This document shows positions 23,641 to 37,000 of a DNA stretch of 64,000 bases, piece after piece. Each line of letters starts with the position of its first letter. The stretch's first letter is position 1. A program made the translations under genes and the position numbers. The stretch covers positions 62,001 through 126,000 of the forward strand of contig NW_025944084.1 in NCBI RefSeq assembly GCF_000764305.2, given 5' to 3'. The notes beneath the pieces are model-generated. The model did not search any database, was not told the DNA's origin, and was given only the letters and a program-made list of their open reading frames with translations. The DNA is from Hyalella azteca (lineage: Eukaryota > Arthropoda > Malacostraca > Amphipoda > Hyalellidae).

Positions 23641-24168
23641 GAGGGTGTCCTTTATTACCCCGTCACACGGAAATGGCTGACAATTTTTTTTTAATGAGAT
23701 AGGCAAATTCTGTCAATCTTGATTCCAAGCCAACACCTGTGTGCAACTTTTATGTAAGTAAAATTTTTTAATATGGCGAATGTTTTTTTGCTCCAGACCT
23801 TAGTAGAGGTACTTTTCCAAAATCACACTTTTCACACTTTTTTGGCAATTTTTTAGAGATAGTAAATGTTTGATTTCTTGACTAGCTTCATACATAATAG
23901 ATAGTAAAAATGTTGATGTTTATGTCCCTTTTTCAGTTTTGCAATATTTTGATTAGTTTAGCTGCTACAACATTTCTACGAAATGTGGGACGTGCGACCT
24001 GATTTACCCTGCCTGTCCATTATTACCCAGTTTGATGGTATGGTAAAAATTTTATGCTTAGTAATTCCTTGCATAAAGAATTGTTTGAAAATGATATTGG
24101 TCATTTTATTTTCTGCTTACCTTGACATTGAATGTAACTTATCATTTTTGTTTTGTGTATATATACAG

Positions 24169-25065
24169 GATCTCTCATCACTCTCATGGAGAAACCAACT
24201 CCAAGAAATTCTTCTCAAAGAGTCCGAAGTATTTTTGATGATGACTCTGATTGTGAGAGTGATGCTGGTCAAAATGCTGTCTCTGATCAAAGTATGAAAA
24301 AAGCATCAGCCATGGAGATGCCAGTTACTCAGGATAATTCCATGAGGTCTGGAAGAACAGCTTATTCAAAACCTGAAAGTTTGAGCAAACAAGCTTCTGA
24401 AAATGAAACTGTTTTTAGAACAAAGGAAAATGTGCCTCACAAAAGTGATTGGCTGCCTTCCAAAAATGTTCCTCAAGAATTGGAGAGCCAGTCATCAGAT
24501 GAATCAGACAATGACTTTGCTGGATTTGATGGCACTATGAATGTCTCCAATAATTCAACAGGAGACTTTGATGGTTTTGAAGCCTCTTCTCCTCCAGCAC
24601 GGGAGCTGGCCATGAGCCCCATCACTGAAATATCCAGTTCTCTTCCAACTCCTGCCATTAATGAAGATAATACTGAAAATGATGCTAAATTTGAAGAGCC
24701 TGTACAACAAACTTCTGTATTACTGGAAGCTAATGCCACAATAAATGCTAAAGTTAATGAGCCATCTAGCTCTGCTTCAGTCAGCAATGAAACAGCACCC
24801 AATTCCACCCTAGACTCAGATGCTGTCAATATCCCATCAGTGAAGATTGAGGAGCCTGAAGTGGAGATTCTAGAAGAGGATTCCTGCAGTGCTGAGCAAG
24901 ATGGATTTTTTGAAATGCCTTCTCCTAATGCAGCCAGTTTTGCTGTTGAAGTTGCCAACCAAGTTAGAGTTGGAGATGTGTTCACTGACTCTGAAGATGA
25001 AGCTGCTGGAAGATCCATGATCCAAACAGCTAGAAAAAATGTCATGGCTGGAAATAAACATCTAT
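24169..25065 (+). CDS. Exon 1 of the MBD-F-box gene: acidic, Ser-rich N-terminus
   Basis: The acceptor TATATATACAG ends at 24168, the start codon is at 24186, and the donor is CTAT|GTGAGT. It encodes 293 residues rich in Ser, Glu, Asp and Asn with no folded domain visible. Two related short motifs, NDFAGFDG and GDFDGFEA, sit about 20 residues apart. Near the end comes VFTDSEDEAAG. The segment is probably disordered. The phase-1 end joins exon 2. Confidence 0.85.
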
Positions 25066-28000
25066 GTGAGTATTATTTTTTTGGCAGGACATATATAATT
25101 TTTTGATGAGGCTTATTGTGTGAATTACCCTAACTTAGTCTTAATATCAGTGATATCTCATGATGTGTGGGCATCATCTTAGAGTATAAGGCATGATTAG
25201 TAGTATCTTAGTAATTTGATCTACTGCAAGCATTTTGAAAAATTATAGTTTGATTATGCCTTAGAAACCTTATCATGGATTATTGAAGAAATGTTTTGAT
25301 GAATAATATTTAATGCAAATCTGAATGCAGAGGAGAGACTTTTTTTTTTGCTATGCATTGCCTATATTTGATCATTCCATATATATATAGATAGATAGTT
25401 CCAGACTCTAAAATCCAGACGGTAACTTTTAAATAAATTTCAAATTTGGTGTTGATTTGATTTATGCTTACTGTATTTTCTTAAAGTGAAATATAAAAAG
25501 ACCCACATGAGGCTTTAAAAACCCCAATTTTTATCATAATTATATCATGACACAGCATGCTTCTTGAGACTATAACTTCATGTTTGATGTTATTATTGGC
25601 TTACATCAACTCAAAAGTCCATAAAATCAGCTTTAAAAATATTAGACATACTAAAAGCCTACAGCTAAGTGTGTGAAATGACGAGAGCTAAGTCAATAGA
25701 CTTTTATCTGTTCTGTCAAGTTGCCAGTTGATATTTGAGCTCCTTTAATAGACTCAAAATTGATATAATTAACAAAAAAAGGTGGTAATACAGGAAGAAG
25801 ATCAAACCCTCAAGGTACCTATTATTTTCACAGTCAAAATTTAGTCAAAAAATTTTTTACCTTTGTTTTTTCTAACTCACTGGGTTTCTTCAGTACACTT
25901 GCATTTGTCCAATTTCAAATAATTTAGCTTCCTAACTAAAAACTAGAAGTGTTACAAACCTGGCAATTTTTGAGTACATACACTAGTAGTTACTCTTAAC
26001 TCTTGAGGTTTGGTACAAATTTCACAGTGTTAAGTTAAATTCTTCAAAAAATATGGGGAAAATACTGAAAAATCCTTTTTGCAGTCCAAGACTATATGTG
26101 TTTATATTGCCACTGTTATAATTTATGTATATATGTCAAATCATTCAATAGTAAACCTGCCAAATGAAATTTATTGTTGTATTAATAAGCCTGCTTTCTG
26201 TTTTTGATTGGTTTATTGTATATTTTTTTTCAGTGGCTAGCTTAAGGCCCAAACATTCCCTTGATTTGGAGGCCATGGCTGCTCCATTTGCTCAAGGTAT
26301 TGTACTTAGGCTCATTAATTTCTATGGGTGAATAAAGTCCAGTGATTATTACTCTTAAAATTGCCTCTTTTGTTAGACTAATTTCAATTCAAATACAAAA
26401 TCATGTAGAACATTTAAATTTAGATGTTTTGATTACTTGAAGTAATTACGTGTATCTAACCTAAATTTGAACGAACTTCTTTTTAAATTATTTGCTGTCA
26501 AACCTGGGGGCATTTTTTCTTGTCATTTATTAAGAAGCCATGTGATTTTAGGTTGGAAACGTGAGGTTGTCTTCCGTTCTGCCAAGAGCGAGACAGAAAG
26601 ACGCACTGCTGCAGATGTCTACTACTTCACTCCATCCAACAAGAAGCTACGATCTATTGTCCAGGTTGAAAAGTATTGTAAGTGACTCAATTTTATCCTC
26701 TCCAATTTTACTAATTCTCTGTAAATGTCTTAGTAGTGCAAAAAGGGTAAAATAAACAGACAATAGGTATGAATTCTGATCACTTTCAAGTTGAAACATC
26801 TGATTAAATGCTTCTCAGGACCATGTTTTGAATTTTTAGAAAGTTTCATGCCAGATGACAGGTCAGTCCAGATCTCTCTTCAGATTCTGCTGTGTATGTT
26901 GTTTGTTCATAATAGGTTATTTTTTAACATATGACTTGATTATTCATGTTTATTTATTTTCCTCTAATGAAGTTTGTTTCCAACTAGCTCAACTTTACCA
27001 AGCTAGAAGTATTTATTAACAATATGAATTTATTGTGAAGAAGGTTTTGATGTTTTTGAAATAAATTGATTTTGTGCAGTGAGTGAGAATGAGAACACAT
27101 CTCTATCTGGCAACAACTTCTCATTTGGACGTCACCCTCTAGGCATGGATCCTTCTGTGGAGAGAGTGAGACTCTCAAAGCCTGCTGTACGTATTATATG
27201 GACACTGTCCCGGACTAGATTTGATATTTTATTGCTTCAATGCTAAAAACTATGCTCATCAATGCACAAAAGTGAAATTTTATTGAATAGGTTCACTGTG
27301 AAAAATATCTGCCTTCATGGGATTTGGCTGAAAAATTTACTGGGGAATAAAAACATTTTTACTTGAGGGAAAGCACCACATTTGTATTATACTTTATTTG
27401 ACACACCTATTGGCATTTTATTTTCCTCTTCTGATGTACTTCTTGAACTATACACAGCCATGTGGTCTTGCTCCCTGAAAATGAATTCAAATATCCTAAT
27501 ATCTTTGTATTTCCTTTTGTTCCATAGGTGTCTATATATTTTTTGCAACTGGCAATTTGTCTCCAAATTTGTAACTTTATTTTACTTTATACTGCCATTT
27601 TATTTTGATTTCACCTGTACATGAAGTTGAACAGGCGAGGGTCAATATATTATTATGAGGGTAAATTTTTTCTCGTTAGTTAGAAAAATCTTAAATTTCA
27701 GAATTTCTGGTAAAATGCAAGCATTTAATTCTTGCACACTATTCAGATCAAACGCAAGTTTGACCAAGTGTCAGAGGACAGCTTGCAGGGAGAGAAGCCG
27801 GCTGTCTCATCTGTGCCCCTGAAGAAAAGAAAGGTTGATTTTCATCCTAATGCTTCCTACCCTACAGGTCAGTTGTTGCTATGAACATTAAAACTGAAAT
27901 TTATCATCAAAACTAAACTACAGTTATTGCCATGACCGTCAAAACTGAACTTTATTCCTCTATTGTTGTATATTAGCTATAGATTGTGCGCAGCAGTCTC

Positions 28001-31000
28001 ACAACTGTTTGTTGTATGATCAAGTTTTTGAATGTTGCTCATTATTCACTGTTAGAAAGATCAACTTCCTGTATTTTCATTTAACTGTTTACTTCTAGAA
28101 TTTTAAACAGTTCCTGCGAGTACAATCAATCCATCTACAGGCTAACATAGATATCTGCAGAATTTTGAATTTTCAAAGGCAATTTAAGAAAGTGTGAAGA
28201 ATTTTAAGATAAATTTACTCCCTCAGATTTGTCTGAATTTTTGTATATTGAAAGATTAATTGCAGTTGAAGACTCAAACACGTTCAAAATGCTAAAAAAA
28301 ATTATACACTTAGTTTGAATTAAATCATCCAAATAGAGAGGGTGACTGTCAAACTTTAAATTTATTGTTTCATCAATCTACTACCTGCATTTTCTGAATA
28401 GATATTGTTTCTTCCATCTTTTATAAAACTTAGGAACGAGCATCAATTTCATTGTCTGAGTCTAAACAAATATCTTAACTCTTGGACGCTGGTAGGCAGT
28501 GGTGCTACTATGTATGGAACAGTGGTCAGTTGATTGGTGATTGGCAGAAGCATGATAATGTAGCTTCTAATATATAATATAAAGGACGCAAAGGTCTAGG
28601 ACGCACTGTGCATTTTTGGAAGAAGGTCTATAGTAATCATATATTGCAAGTGGCCAACAAATGTGGTAATAACATCATTTTGAAGGGAAGAATGTAACGG
28701 GTCCTAGTTTCATGTTGTGAGTGGCAGTTGCTATTTTCAGTATAAATGCTACTCTCACTTATATTTTATTGATACTGATGTGAGCTGTTATCTTCTTGAG
28801 CCACAGAGGATCATTTCAAAGTATTTATCGGAACTAAACAGTTCAAATGTACTCAGTGTTCTTATTGGCATTAATGTGTTTGACTGGTGTCTCTCCAACA
28901 GAAGAGACATGCAGTCCTCGCCATTTCCTAGACATTGCTGGTGCACCTTCAGCTGCGGTCTCAGAACCCTCCCAGTCTGTGCCTGCTGATCCCACACACC
29001 ACAAGACCAAGGCCCCCAGCGCTGCTCCTGCTGCTCCAGCTGCTCTTGCTGCTCCTGCTGCTCCTGGGAGTGATGGCACTTTGATCTCCAGGGACTGCGA
29101 GGTGCGCGAAACAAACTTTTTCCATAACAACCATTAAGATTTCAATGAGAATTATTTGTTGATCTGTATTACTATGTTATGTATATATTTTTTTTGCTTC
29201 ACCAAGCCCCATTCTACATAAAATATTTTTGAAGTGTCTTAGATACAGTTCTGTTGTTGTAACGTTTTTAATTCATTATTTTAGGTTTGTAAATAAGAAA
29301 ACGTCAACTGATCCACCAATATATTCATTCTACTTGCAGGTGATCATGCAGCGGATGAACCCAGGCGTTACACGGGCGCAGTATCCGCTCTATGATGCTG
29401 GCTCAGGTCGGTTTATCATTGACATTTTTCATTACATAAAGCCAAAATTCCAAGTTTATTCTGCTAGGATTTTTAGCTTTAGTCTCTATGAAAATATTTT
29501 TACTAGAAGCAGGAATTCAATAATCTGATCATTATCACCAGAACAATAGTAATGAATTAAGTCAAATTGAGTATTATCAGTTAAGACAGTCTGTGTTGTT
29601 GTCACAGTATTGATATCAGAAATCATTCCATGAACATGAATGATTGTATAATTACTGCATTTATTATCACAGACGTAATATTTTTTATAATAGTGAAATT
29701 GTAAAGCAAGTATTAAAGGCGCGGTCCCTACAGAGGCAGCGAGCTCGTGGAACCAGTCACTGTGTCGCATTGGGCGCCCTCTGCGTCTGGGCAACACCCC
29801 CGCGTCCCACGTGGTGGAGCCGCCACGTGAACCTTGGGGCCCTAATCCCCCACGACTCATGGCAGGACCTAGGATCATCACGCCCCTGTAAGACCAGCAT
29901 CTCTGTGGCACCATCTTCAGCAACATGTACAGGGTCCTTCAAGAAAGTCCCTGATTTCAAGAGGCTTTTTGCAAAAAATCATACGACACATACAGAACAA
30001 TTAATTTTATTTGTGAATATCTCATTTGATGCCATTTTATTAATAAGCCTCTCCGTTTTGAGGAAGCCACTGCATGAGTTGTAGTGGGGGTAGAGATGGG
30101 GATTAGGTATATATCCGTTCCTGCGTACGTGCCGTTCTCAGTGTGTGCCATGGCTTGGCACGGTGAGCATCGGGCGTTTGTTGTGGAAGAGTTTATTACA
30201 AATGGCAGTTCTGTGATTTCTACTCAACGAGCGTTTCGGATTCGATTCAAACTTGGCCGACATGAGAGTGTTCCTGATGCGAAAACGATTAGACTGTGGG
30301 TCTCAAAATTTAGACAAACAAGGTCAGCACTAAAAAGAAAGCCAACTGGCCGACCTCGTACTGCAATAACACCGGAGAATGTGACGCGAGTGAGAACATC
30401 CATCCAACAGTCTCCAAAGCGGTTAGCGGTTAAACATGCAGCTGCCCTGGCATTGTCAGAAACGAGTGTATGGAGAATTCTGCATAAAGAACTTCAACTG
30501 CATCCCTACAAAATAATGGTTGCCCAAAAGTTGTCTGAAGGAGATGTTGAAACTCGCAGGGCTGCATGTGATGAAATTTTGCAAAACATTCCCCCAGATT
30601 CTGTCTTCATTTCTTCTGATGAAGCCCACTTCCACTTGTGTGGAACTGTTAACAAGCAGAATTTCCGCTATTGGGCTGCAGAAAATCCTAGGGAAGTTCA
30701 CCAACAACCACTACAGCCCAAAAGTCACAGTTTGGTGCGCCGTTGCGGAATTTGGTGTGTGGGGACCGTATTTTTTTGAAGAAGATGGACAAACAGTAAC
30801 GGTCAATGCCGATCGCTATTGTCACATGATAGAGACATTTCTTCGACCCGAGATCAACCAATTTGTTTTAGACCATGAGGAAGAAGTTTGGTTCCAACAG
30901 GACGGAGCCACAGTTCACACCGCTCGCCGGTCCATGGAAATGTTAAGAGAGTTGTTTTCTGGACGTCTTGTGTCTTTAAGAGGAGACATTTCCTGGCCCC

Positions 31001-34000
31001 CACGGTCACCCGACTTATCACCTTGCGATTTCTTTCTGTGGGGCTACCTAAAGGCTGAAGTGTACAAACATCGTCCCAGAAATCTGCAAGAACTAAAACA
31101 TGCCATTAGGCAGGAAGTGGCAGCCATTCCAACGGAAGTTACACGAAGAACTATGGGCAACTTCAGGGAAAGACTTCGTGAATGTCTTAACAATGGGGGA
31201 CATCATTTATCAAACATAATTTTCAAAACCAAGTAAAGTGTACTAAGTGATTTAAAATGGCATCAAGTAAGCTATTCACAAATAAAATTAATTGTTCTGT
31301 ATGTGTCGTATGATTTTTGCAAAAGCCTATTGAAATCAGGGACTTTTTTTTTTGAAGGACCCTGTATTTTCATTATAGTCTCATTCAGAAAGGTCCTAAT
31401 GCAGCTGATGTGTCCCAAGGGATTAGGTTACTCAGTAACTGCTTAGGTTTCTTCATGTTGATTGTTGGACCTAATTTATAAAAGTATATTTTATTTAGAA
31501 TAGTTCCATACTCAACTACTATTATTTTGTAATGCATTGCTAGTTTCTCCATAAGATGGCCTCTTTTCAACAGAGTGAAGGGCAGCGAGGCAGAAAAGAC
31601 ATACCATTGCACTGCGCACTGCCCCGGTGTTCACGGCGCCCTGCCATCACTGCCTTGTGTGAAGTGTCGCTGCCTCTTCCACCCACAGTGCATCCACCTG
31701 CCGTACTCCCTCACCCAGCTCATCACCAGCCTCACCTACAAGCTCATGTGTCCTGTCAGTGGCCAAGCTTGTTTCTTCACATGAATTGTCAATCAGCTTA
31801 TCCTAAAACAGGATTGATTCCATGTATTGAAATTTATTAGTGGGTTAGATTTTGGTGACTCAACATACCATGGTATTTTTGGCTGTTCTATATTAAAAGG
31901 ATGTTTTTGCGACCTAATTAAGTTGCTCACTAGCTTTTTTTTTTATCTCTGATATGTTGCATTATTCCCAGTTTCATCAGCTAGCCTGGAAATGCAATAC
32001 GTAAAACTTAACATCAATTGAAATCAGCTTATACCAGTTCGTGGTTGTAATTAGAGTTTGTAAGACAGAATTTCCATCATGAAAATTTTTTTAGGTACCG
32101 CTCCTTCTGTCTGGAGGTGTTAATGTGCTGAACTATTTTTTCATAATTTCCTGGCATTACAGAACTGCTACTTGGAAACAAAACGTAGCTCAGTCAACGT
32201 GAAGGTCCCACCCAATCCAGTGACGCCCTATGAACCTTTGAGCTACGAAGACGACCCGACCACCTCCTCATACAGTGACTACTCTGATCCAGACGAAGGT
32301 GTGGGTTCTGATTTGGAGAACCTGGACCCTACGAATTCTTCCCTATTGGGTGTAGACTTACGTCCTCCCACCCCCACCACACCTGACTACTCCCTTGAGT
32401 CGTACTTCCCTCCTGCCGGTACAACCATCCAGCAGCAGAGGAACATGGCGCTAGAGGCATTGCAGAATCTTGGCTCTGCTGACAGCTCTCGCCGCGCTCC
32501 CGCTCCTGCAAGGCCTGCTGCGCCGTCCAGACAACCGCAACAACAAACCAATGCTGGTAAGCATTTGTGTGTGCTGATGAGGGTTTTAAATCTCTACGGT
32601 TCTCTACATAGTAAATTATTCCTTACCTTGACAGAAACTATTTCTATTATTGCTTATACATAAATCAGTTTCTTTAGGTATGGTTTATTTCACAATTACT
32701 TTGCATTCCACATGATACTTATAATCTATTTCCATTGTATTTAATACAATCTAAGCTCTACCTGGGAAAAAGCTCAGGTAGAGCTTTTTCCAGAACAAAC
32801 AAAAAGAACAAAATCAGAAGAACGAAACGATTCCGCCTAACAGGAGGCTGCATGATTAACATCCAGAGTCTTGGTGTGTACCATTAAAGTATTTTTCATT
32901 TCAGCTGGAAATTTGGGTACGCCATCGTACACTCTGCTCCCCAAAAGCTCGACTTCTTTGCATCAGCCTAAGACGTTTCAAAGAAACTCTCAACCACAGC
33001 ATCTTCTCTTGTCTGCTATGCAGCAGTCATCAATGCAGCAGTCCTCTTTGGTTCCTCTTCATGATCAGTACATGCAGAGCCAGGAGCACATGCTAGCTCA
33101 GGCCGAATATCAGCAGCAGCAAAATATTCCGGGCTTCCTGCAAAATGTTATGACTTCTTACCAAATGCTTGAGAAAATGAAAGTGCCAGAACCTCCAGTG
33201 ACGATTCCTACAGAGCCAGTTCCAAGCTTCAAGGTAGACGCAAAATGCATCTCTATTACAGAAATTTTGTATAGGTAGTATTTTTTTTAATATTGTAATC
33301 CATAGTGTCAATGTTCATGAAGTTTTTTTCTCGTCTGAGACCCGCCATCTTGTATTGAAGTAACTCATAATAAAAAATTTGGCAGTGATAAAACAAACAT
33401 CTAGATAATTAACGAGTCCTTAGTGAAATAGGGAATAGTATAATGAAGAGATAAAGGTTATAATTATGTTCAGAACTATGCACGGGACGTAAGCCTGGGC
33501 TACGGCGTGATGAAGCTTGTACTCGCTCGACTGCCTCCGCTCGACCTTCTCCGCGCTGCCCAAACCTGTGTCATGTGGAGAGACCTTGCACTGGGTCCTG
33601 ACATGGTGAGAACTACGAGGCATGCTTGCCAGGCCACGATCTGTGTTGCTGGATATTGCGGGAACTGTTGAATTATGTCCTGTCATAGTTTTAACGTCGT
33701 TGCATGGTAGTTATTGTCATAAATATGTAACTGGTTTCTGGGTGTCTCGACATCGTTCACTGAGCTTAGCTTGATCTATACGACATGGGAGAGTAAGAAT
33801 GAAAGGCCTAACTTCCTCGCAAAGCAAACTTGTAAAACAAATTGTGGTGAAGTACTTTTGAAATTTTCGGTCATAATTAAATTATTAAGTTTGCTGTCAA
33901 GCCGTCAGTAAATAACATTTTTGCACAATTTGAACAGAATACTATTGATACCGAATGCTAAATCAATTCATATGAATTTTTTTATCGTCAGCGGAGAACA

Positions 34001-37000
34001 CGCACGGCACTCATTGATAAAGTGATCAAAACCTGTGCTGAATGCCTGGACTTCACTAGGCATTGATTTACAATCCATGAAATTTAAATCAGACTACTCT
34101 TTGTACATTATTCAATATTTGAAGGTATGAAATGAATACAAATATTATTTTATTAAAGTTAACTTTTCTACAGTGTGCTCATGAATGTATTTGTTGTAGT
34201 GGGCTGGCGTGCGACTTACTCATCTGACGTGCCGCGTGAAGAGCTGGCGCTCGCTGGCCGTGTTCCTGGACGCCCGGCGCTGCCGGTCCCTTGCCGTCAC
34301 GGGGCCTCTCATGAGCGTCTCCCAAACGCAGGTCTTAAAAACATCTGACAAGTTTTCTTTGTTCAGATGGAAATAACTATTTTTTTATTACTGTTGCATC
34401 CTGCCAGTGGAATATAATGGTTTATGTATCCTTGTGAAATTTCAGGTTAATTCTTGCCCGGTTCTTATTCAACCAAGTTCACCGAAGCTGTCGTCTATTA
34501 TCAGCGAGTTTATGCCTGTAGAATTTTTATTGCAATTACTATGGACAGAATAATGAATTCCTGTAAAGTAACCAATGTTTTCCTCAGGTCGTGGAAAAGA
34601 ATTCCAAGAAGATAACCCAGGCCCCTGGACTTGAGGCCCACCCGCCAGTGATGAATATGGTGGCTCATGAAGGTGATCCAGCGGGGAGAACTCCATCAAA
34701 TGCTGATGTTGGGAGCACCTCTCCTGCATCTTTGCGAGACTCGGGAGCTTCTCCTACTGTTGTAAGTGACCAAGATGATGATGATGATGAGCCCATGGAG
34801 ATTGACCAGGATTCGGTCACTCCTGGTGCAGCGACTGAGGCCTACGACAGGGATGGCCAAGACGAGGCCGAGCGGGATAGACGACGCTTGGATACTGTGC
34901 TGCAGGATTTGGAATCTCCCTCTAAAGATGATTCTACTTCTGAGTCAGAAGAACTTGACGTTACGGCCGATTTTCCGACGTCTTCAGATGGACTGTCAGC
35001 TTCTGTTCTCCTTGCTCGATCTGAGAATGAGGTAACTGACATCTCCAGCACAAATATACAGAAAGTCATGGGCGATAAGTCTGATGATGTGTCGTCCAAA
35101 GACACACAGGAAGCCATTGTAAAGGAGACACCTGCCAAATCTCTCGAAGAGATACAGGAAACCATTGACAAGGAGACACCTGCCAAATTGCTCGAAGATG
35201 CACAGGAAATCATTGACAAGGAGACACCTGCCAAGTCCCTCGAAGAGATGCAGGAAACAATTGACAAGGAGACACCTGCCAAGTCCCTCGAAGAGATGCA
35301 GGAAACCATTGACAAGGAGACACCTGCCAAATTGCTCGAAGATGCACAGGAAATCATTGACAAGGAGACACCTGCCAAGTCCCTCGAAGAGATGCAGGAA
35401 ACAATTGACAAGGAGACACCTGCCAAGTCCCTCGAAGAGATGCAGGAAACAATTGACAAGGAGACACCTGCCAAGTCCCTCGAAGAGATACAGGAAACCA
35501 TTGATAACGAGACACATGCCAAGTTTCTCGAAAGGATACAGGAAACTGTTGACAAAAAGACATCTGCCAAGTCCCTCGAAGAGATACAGGAAACCATTGA
35601 CAAGGAGACACCTGCCAAGTCCCTCGAAGAGATACAGGAAACCATTGACAAGGAAACACATGCCAAGTTTCTCGAAGAGATACAGGAAACTGTTGGCAAA
35701 AAGACATCTGCCAAGTCCCTCGAAGAGACACAGGAAGACATTGACCAAGAGACACCTGCCAAGTCCCTCGAAGATGCACAGGAAACCGTTGACAAGGAAA
35801 CAACTGCCAAGGCCTCCAAAGATACTCTTGAAACCAATGACGAAGTGATACCTGCAAAATCTCTCGAAAGTACTCAGAGAACCTTTGAGGAAGAGATGCC
35901 TGCGGATTCACGCTCAAATAAAGACATTGATGAAGAAACACCTGTTGAGTCTCCTGAAGATAAACAAGGTACCCTTGCTGCGGACACAACAGAAAAAGTA
36001 AGCGAGACTGAGGATTCTGTAAAAATTAGCCCATTAAGTGATTTGGCTGAGGAAAAAATTGAAGAAGAGGTAAAGACAGTGGCATCAACCATGTGCGAGA
36101 TTTCAAATGGAGCAACAGGCAATGCTGAAGCTCCAGAAAGTAGAACTATCGACAATGAGATGACGAATATCAAAGGGTTTCCTCTCGTCTCTGTCATACC
36201 AATCAATCCTTCTGCTCTTGTTGATCTCGAATTCCTTGAAAAATCTCCAGAAGGAAAACGGAGTATCGCGGCAAAAGAAAGAATGGCAGAGTTAGTTTCC
36301 CAAGACTTGAGCGGCAATGAAAGCGGAGACGCCTTGCAAGGACCGCTTGTTTCATCGCAGGAGGACGAGGCTATGGATGTCGAGGAATCATTTCCAATTG
36401 ACAAATATATTGGTGCGGTATTTCCAAACAAGGAGCCAATTGAAATGCCTGAGTCATCTTCTGAAGTTGATGTCCAAGCAGCGAATATTGATTATGTTAT
36501 GATGGACCTCGATTCGTCAGTTGAGGACTTTAAAGAGGTTCTAAACCCCAGCTCCATTGGTGATGTTTCGGATGGATGTAGGACCAAGGAAAAGGATGGG
36601 GAAAATATTACTCGTGGTGCCTACCCTGACGTATTTGAAGTAACTAATGAAGAAGAACATCATTCTACGGAAGTATTTGCGCCCGACCCAACTTTATTAA
36701 GCTCAAATGGCGGCAGTCCCAAAGACTTTAAAAAGGAAGATAAATCATTAACTACTAATGAAGAAGTCGAAGTGTCGGATAAAAAATCGTTGACATTTGC
36801 AGAAAATTCAGCTACCAGCATTTCAGCACGTCACGGAGAAAATGAAGTCTCTGCATCTTGTGCTTTGTCTCAGGCAGAAGCCAAGGCGGTCGAAATGCTG
36901 GTTTCGTGTGCTGTGATATCAAGCGAAATTGGTTGTCACAAAGAGTCTTCTGGAAGTAATGCGATGGGTCCAAGTATTGTTAAAGGTGAAGCATATTCTT

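Larger units (their letters stand above)
22105..24030 (+). repeat. Two diverged direct copies of a 400-bp unit
   Basis: About 22120-22534 and 23645-24030 align along their length (GGAAATGGC near the start, then CTTTTATGTAAGTAAAATTT, ATGTTGATGTTTATG, GTTTTGCAATATT). Both end in GTTGATGGTA or GTTTGATGGTA, but the adjacent bases differ: CCGAGTAGCCCC against CATTATTACCC. The right copy ends about 140 bp before the first coding exon of the downstream gene. Confidence 0.6.

Noticed and set aside
24473..25045. Long - strand open frame of 190 codons
   Set aside because: It is antisense to exon 1 of the MBD-F-box gene, low complexity (Ser/Leu), with no splice context or family signature.
28788..29137. 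Overlapping frames on both strands at the Ala/Pro-rich exon
   Set aside because: The GCT/CCT-rich triplets of exon 6 keep other frames open. Only the frame continuing from exon 5 fits the splice phases.
29486..30151. Several open frames left of the transposase
   Set aside because: They cross the transposon border at 29930 and its inverted repeat and match no protein family.
34842..35989. Three long antisense open frames and one + strand frame over the 16-residue repeats
   Set aside because: The 48-bp unit is a multiple of three, so any frame lacking a stop in one unit stays open over the whole array. They are shadows of exon 13.
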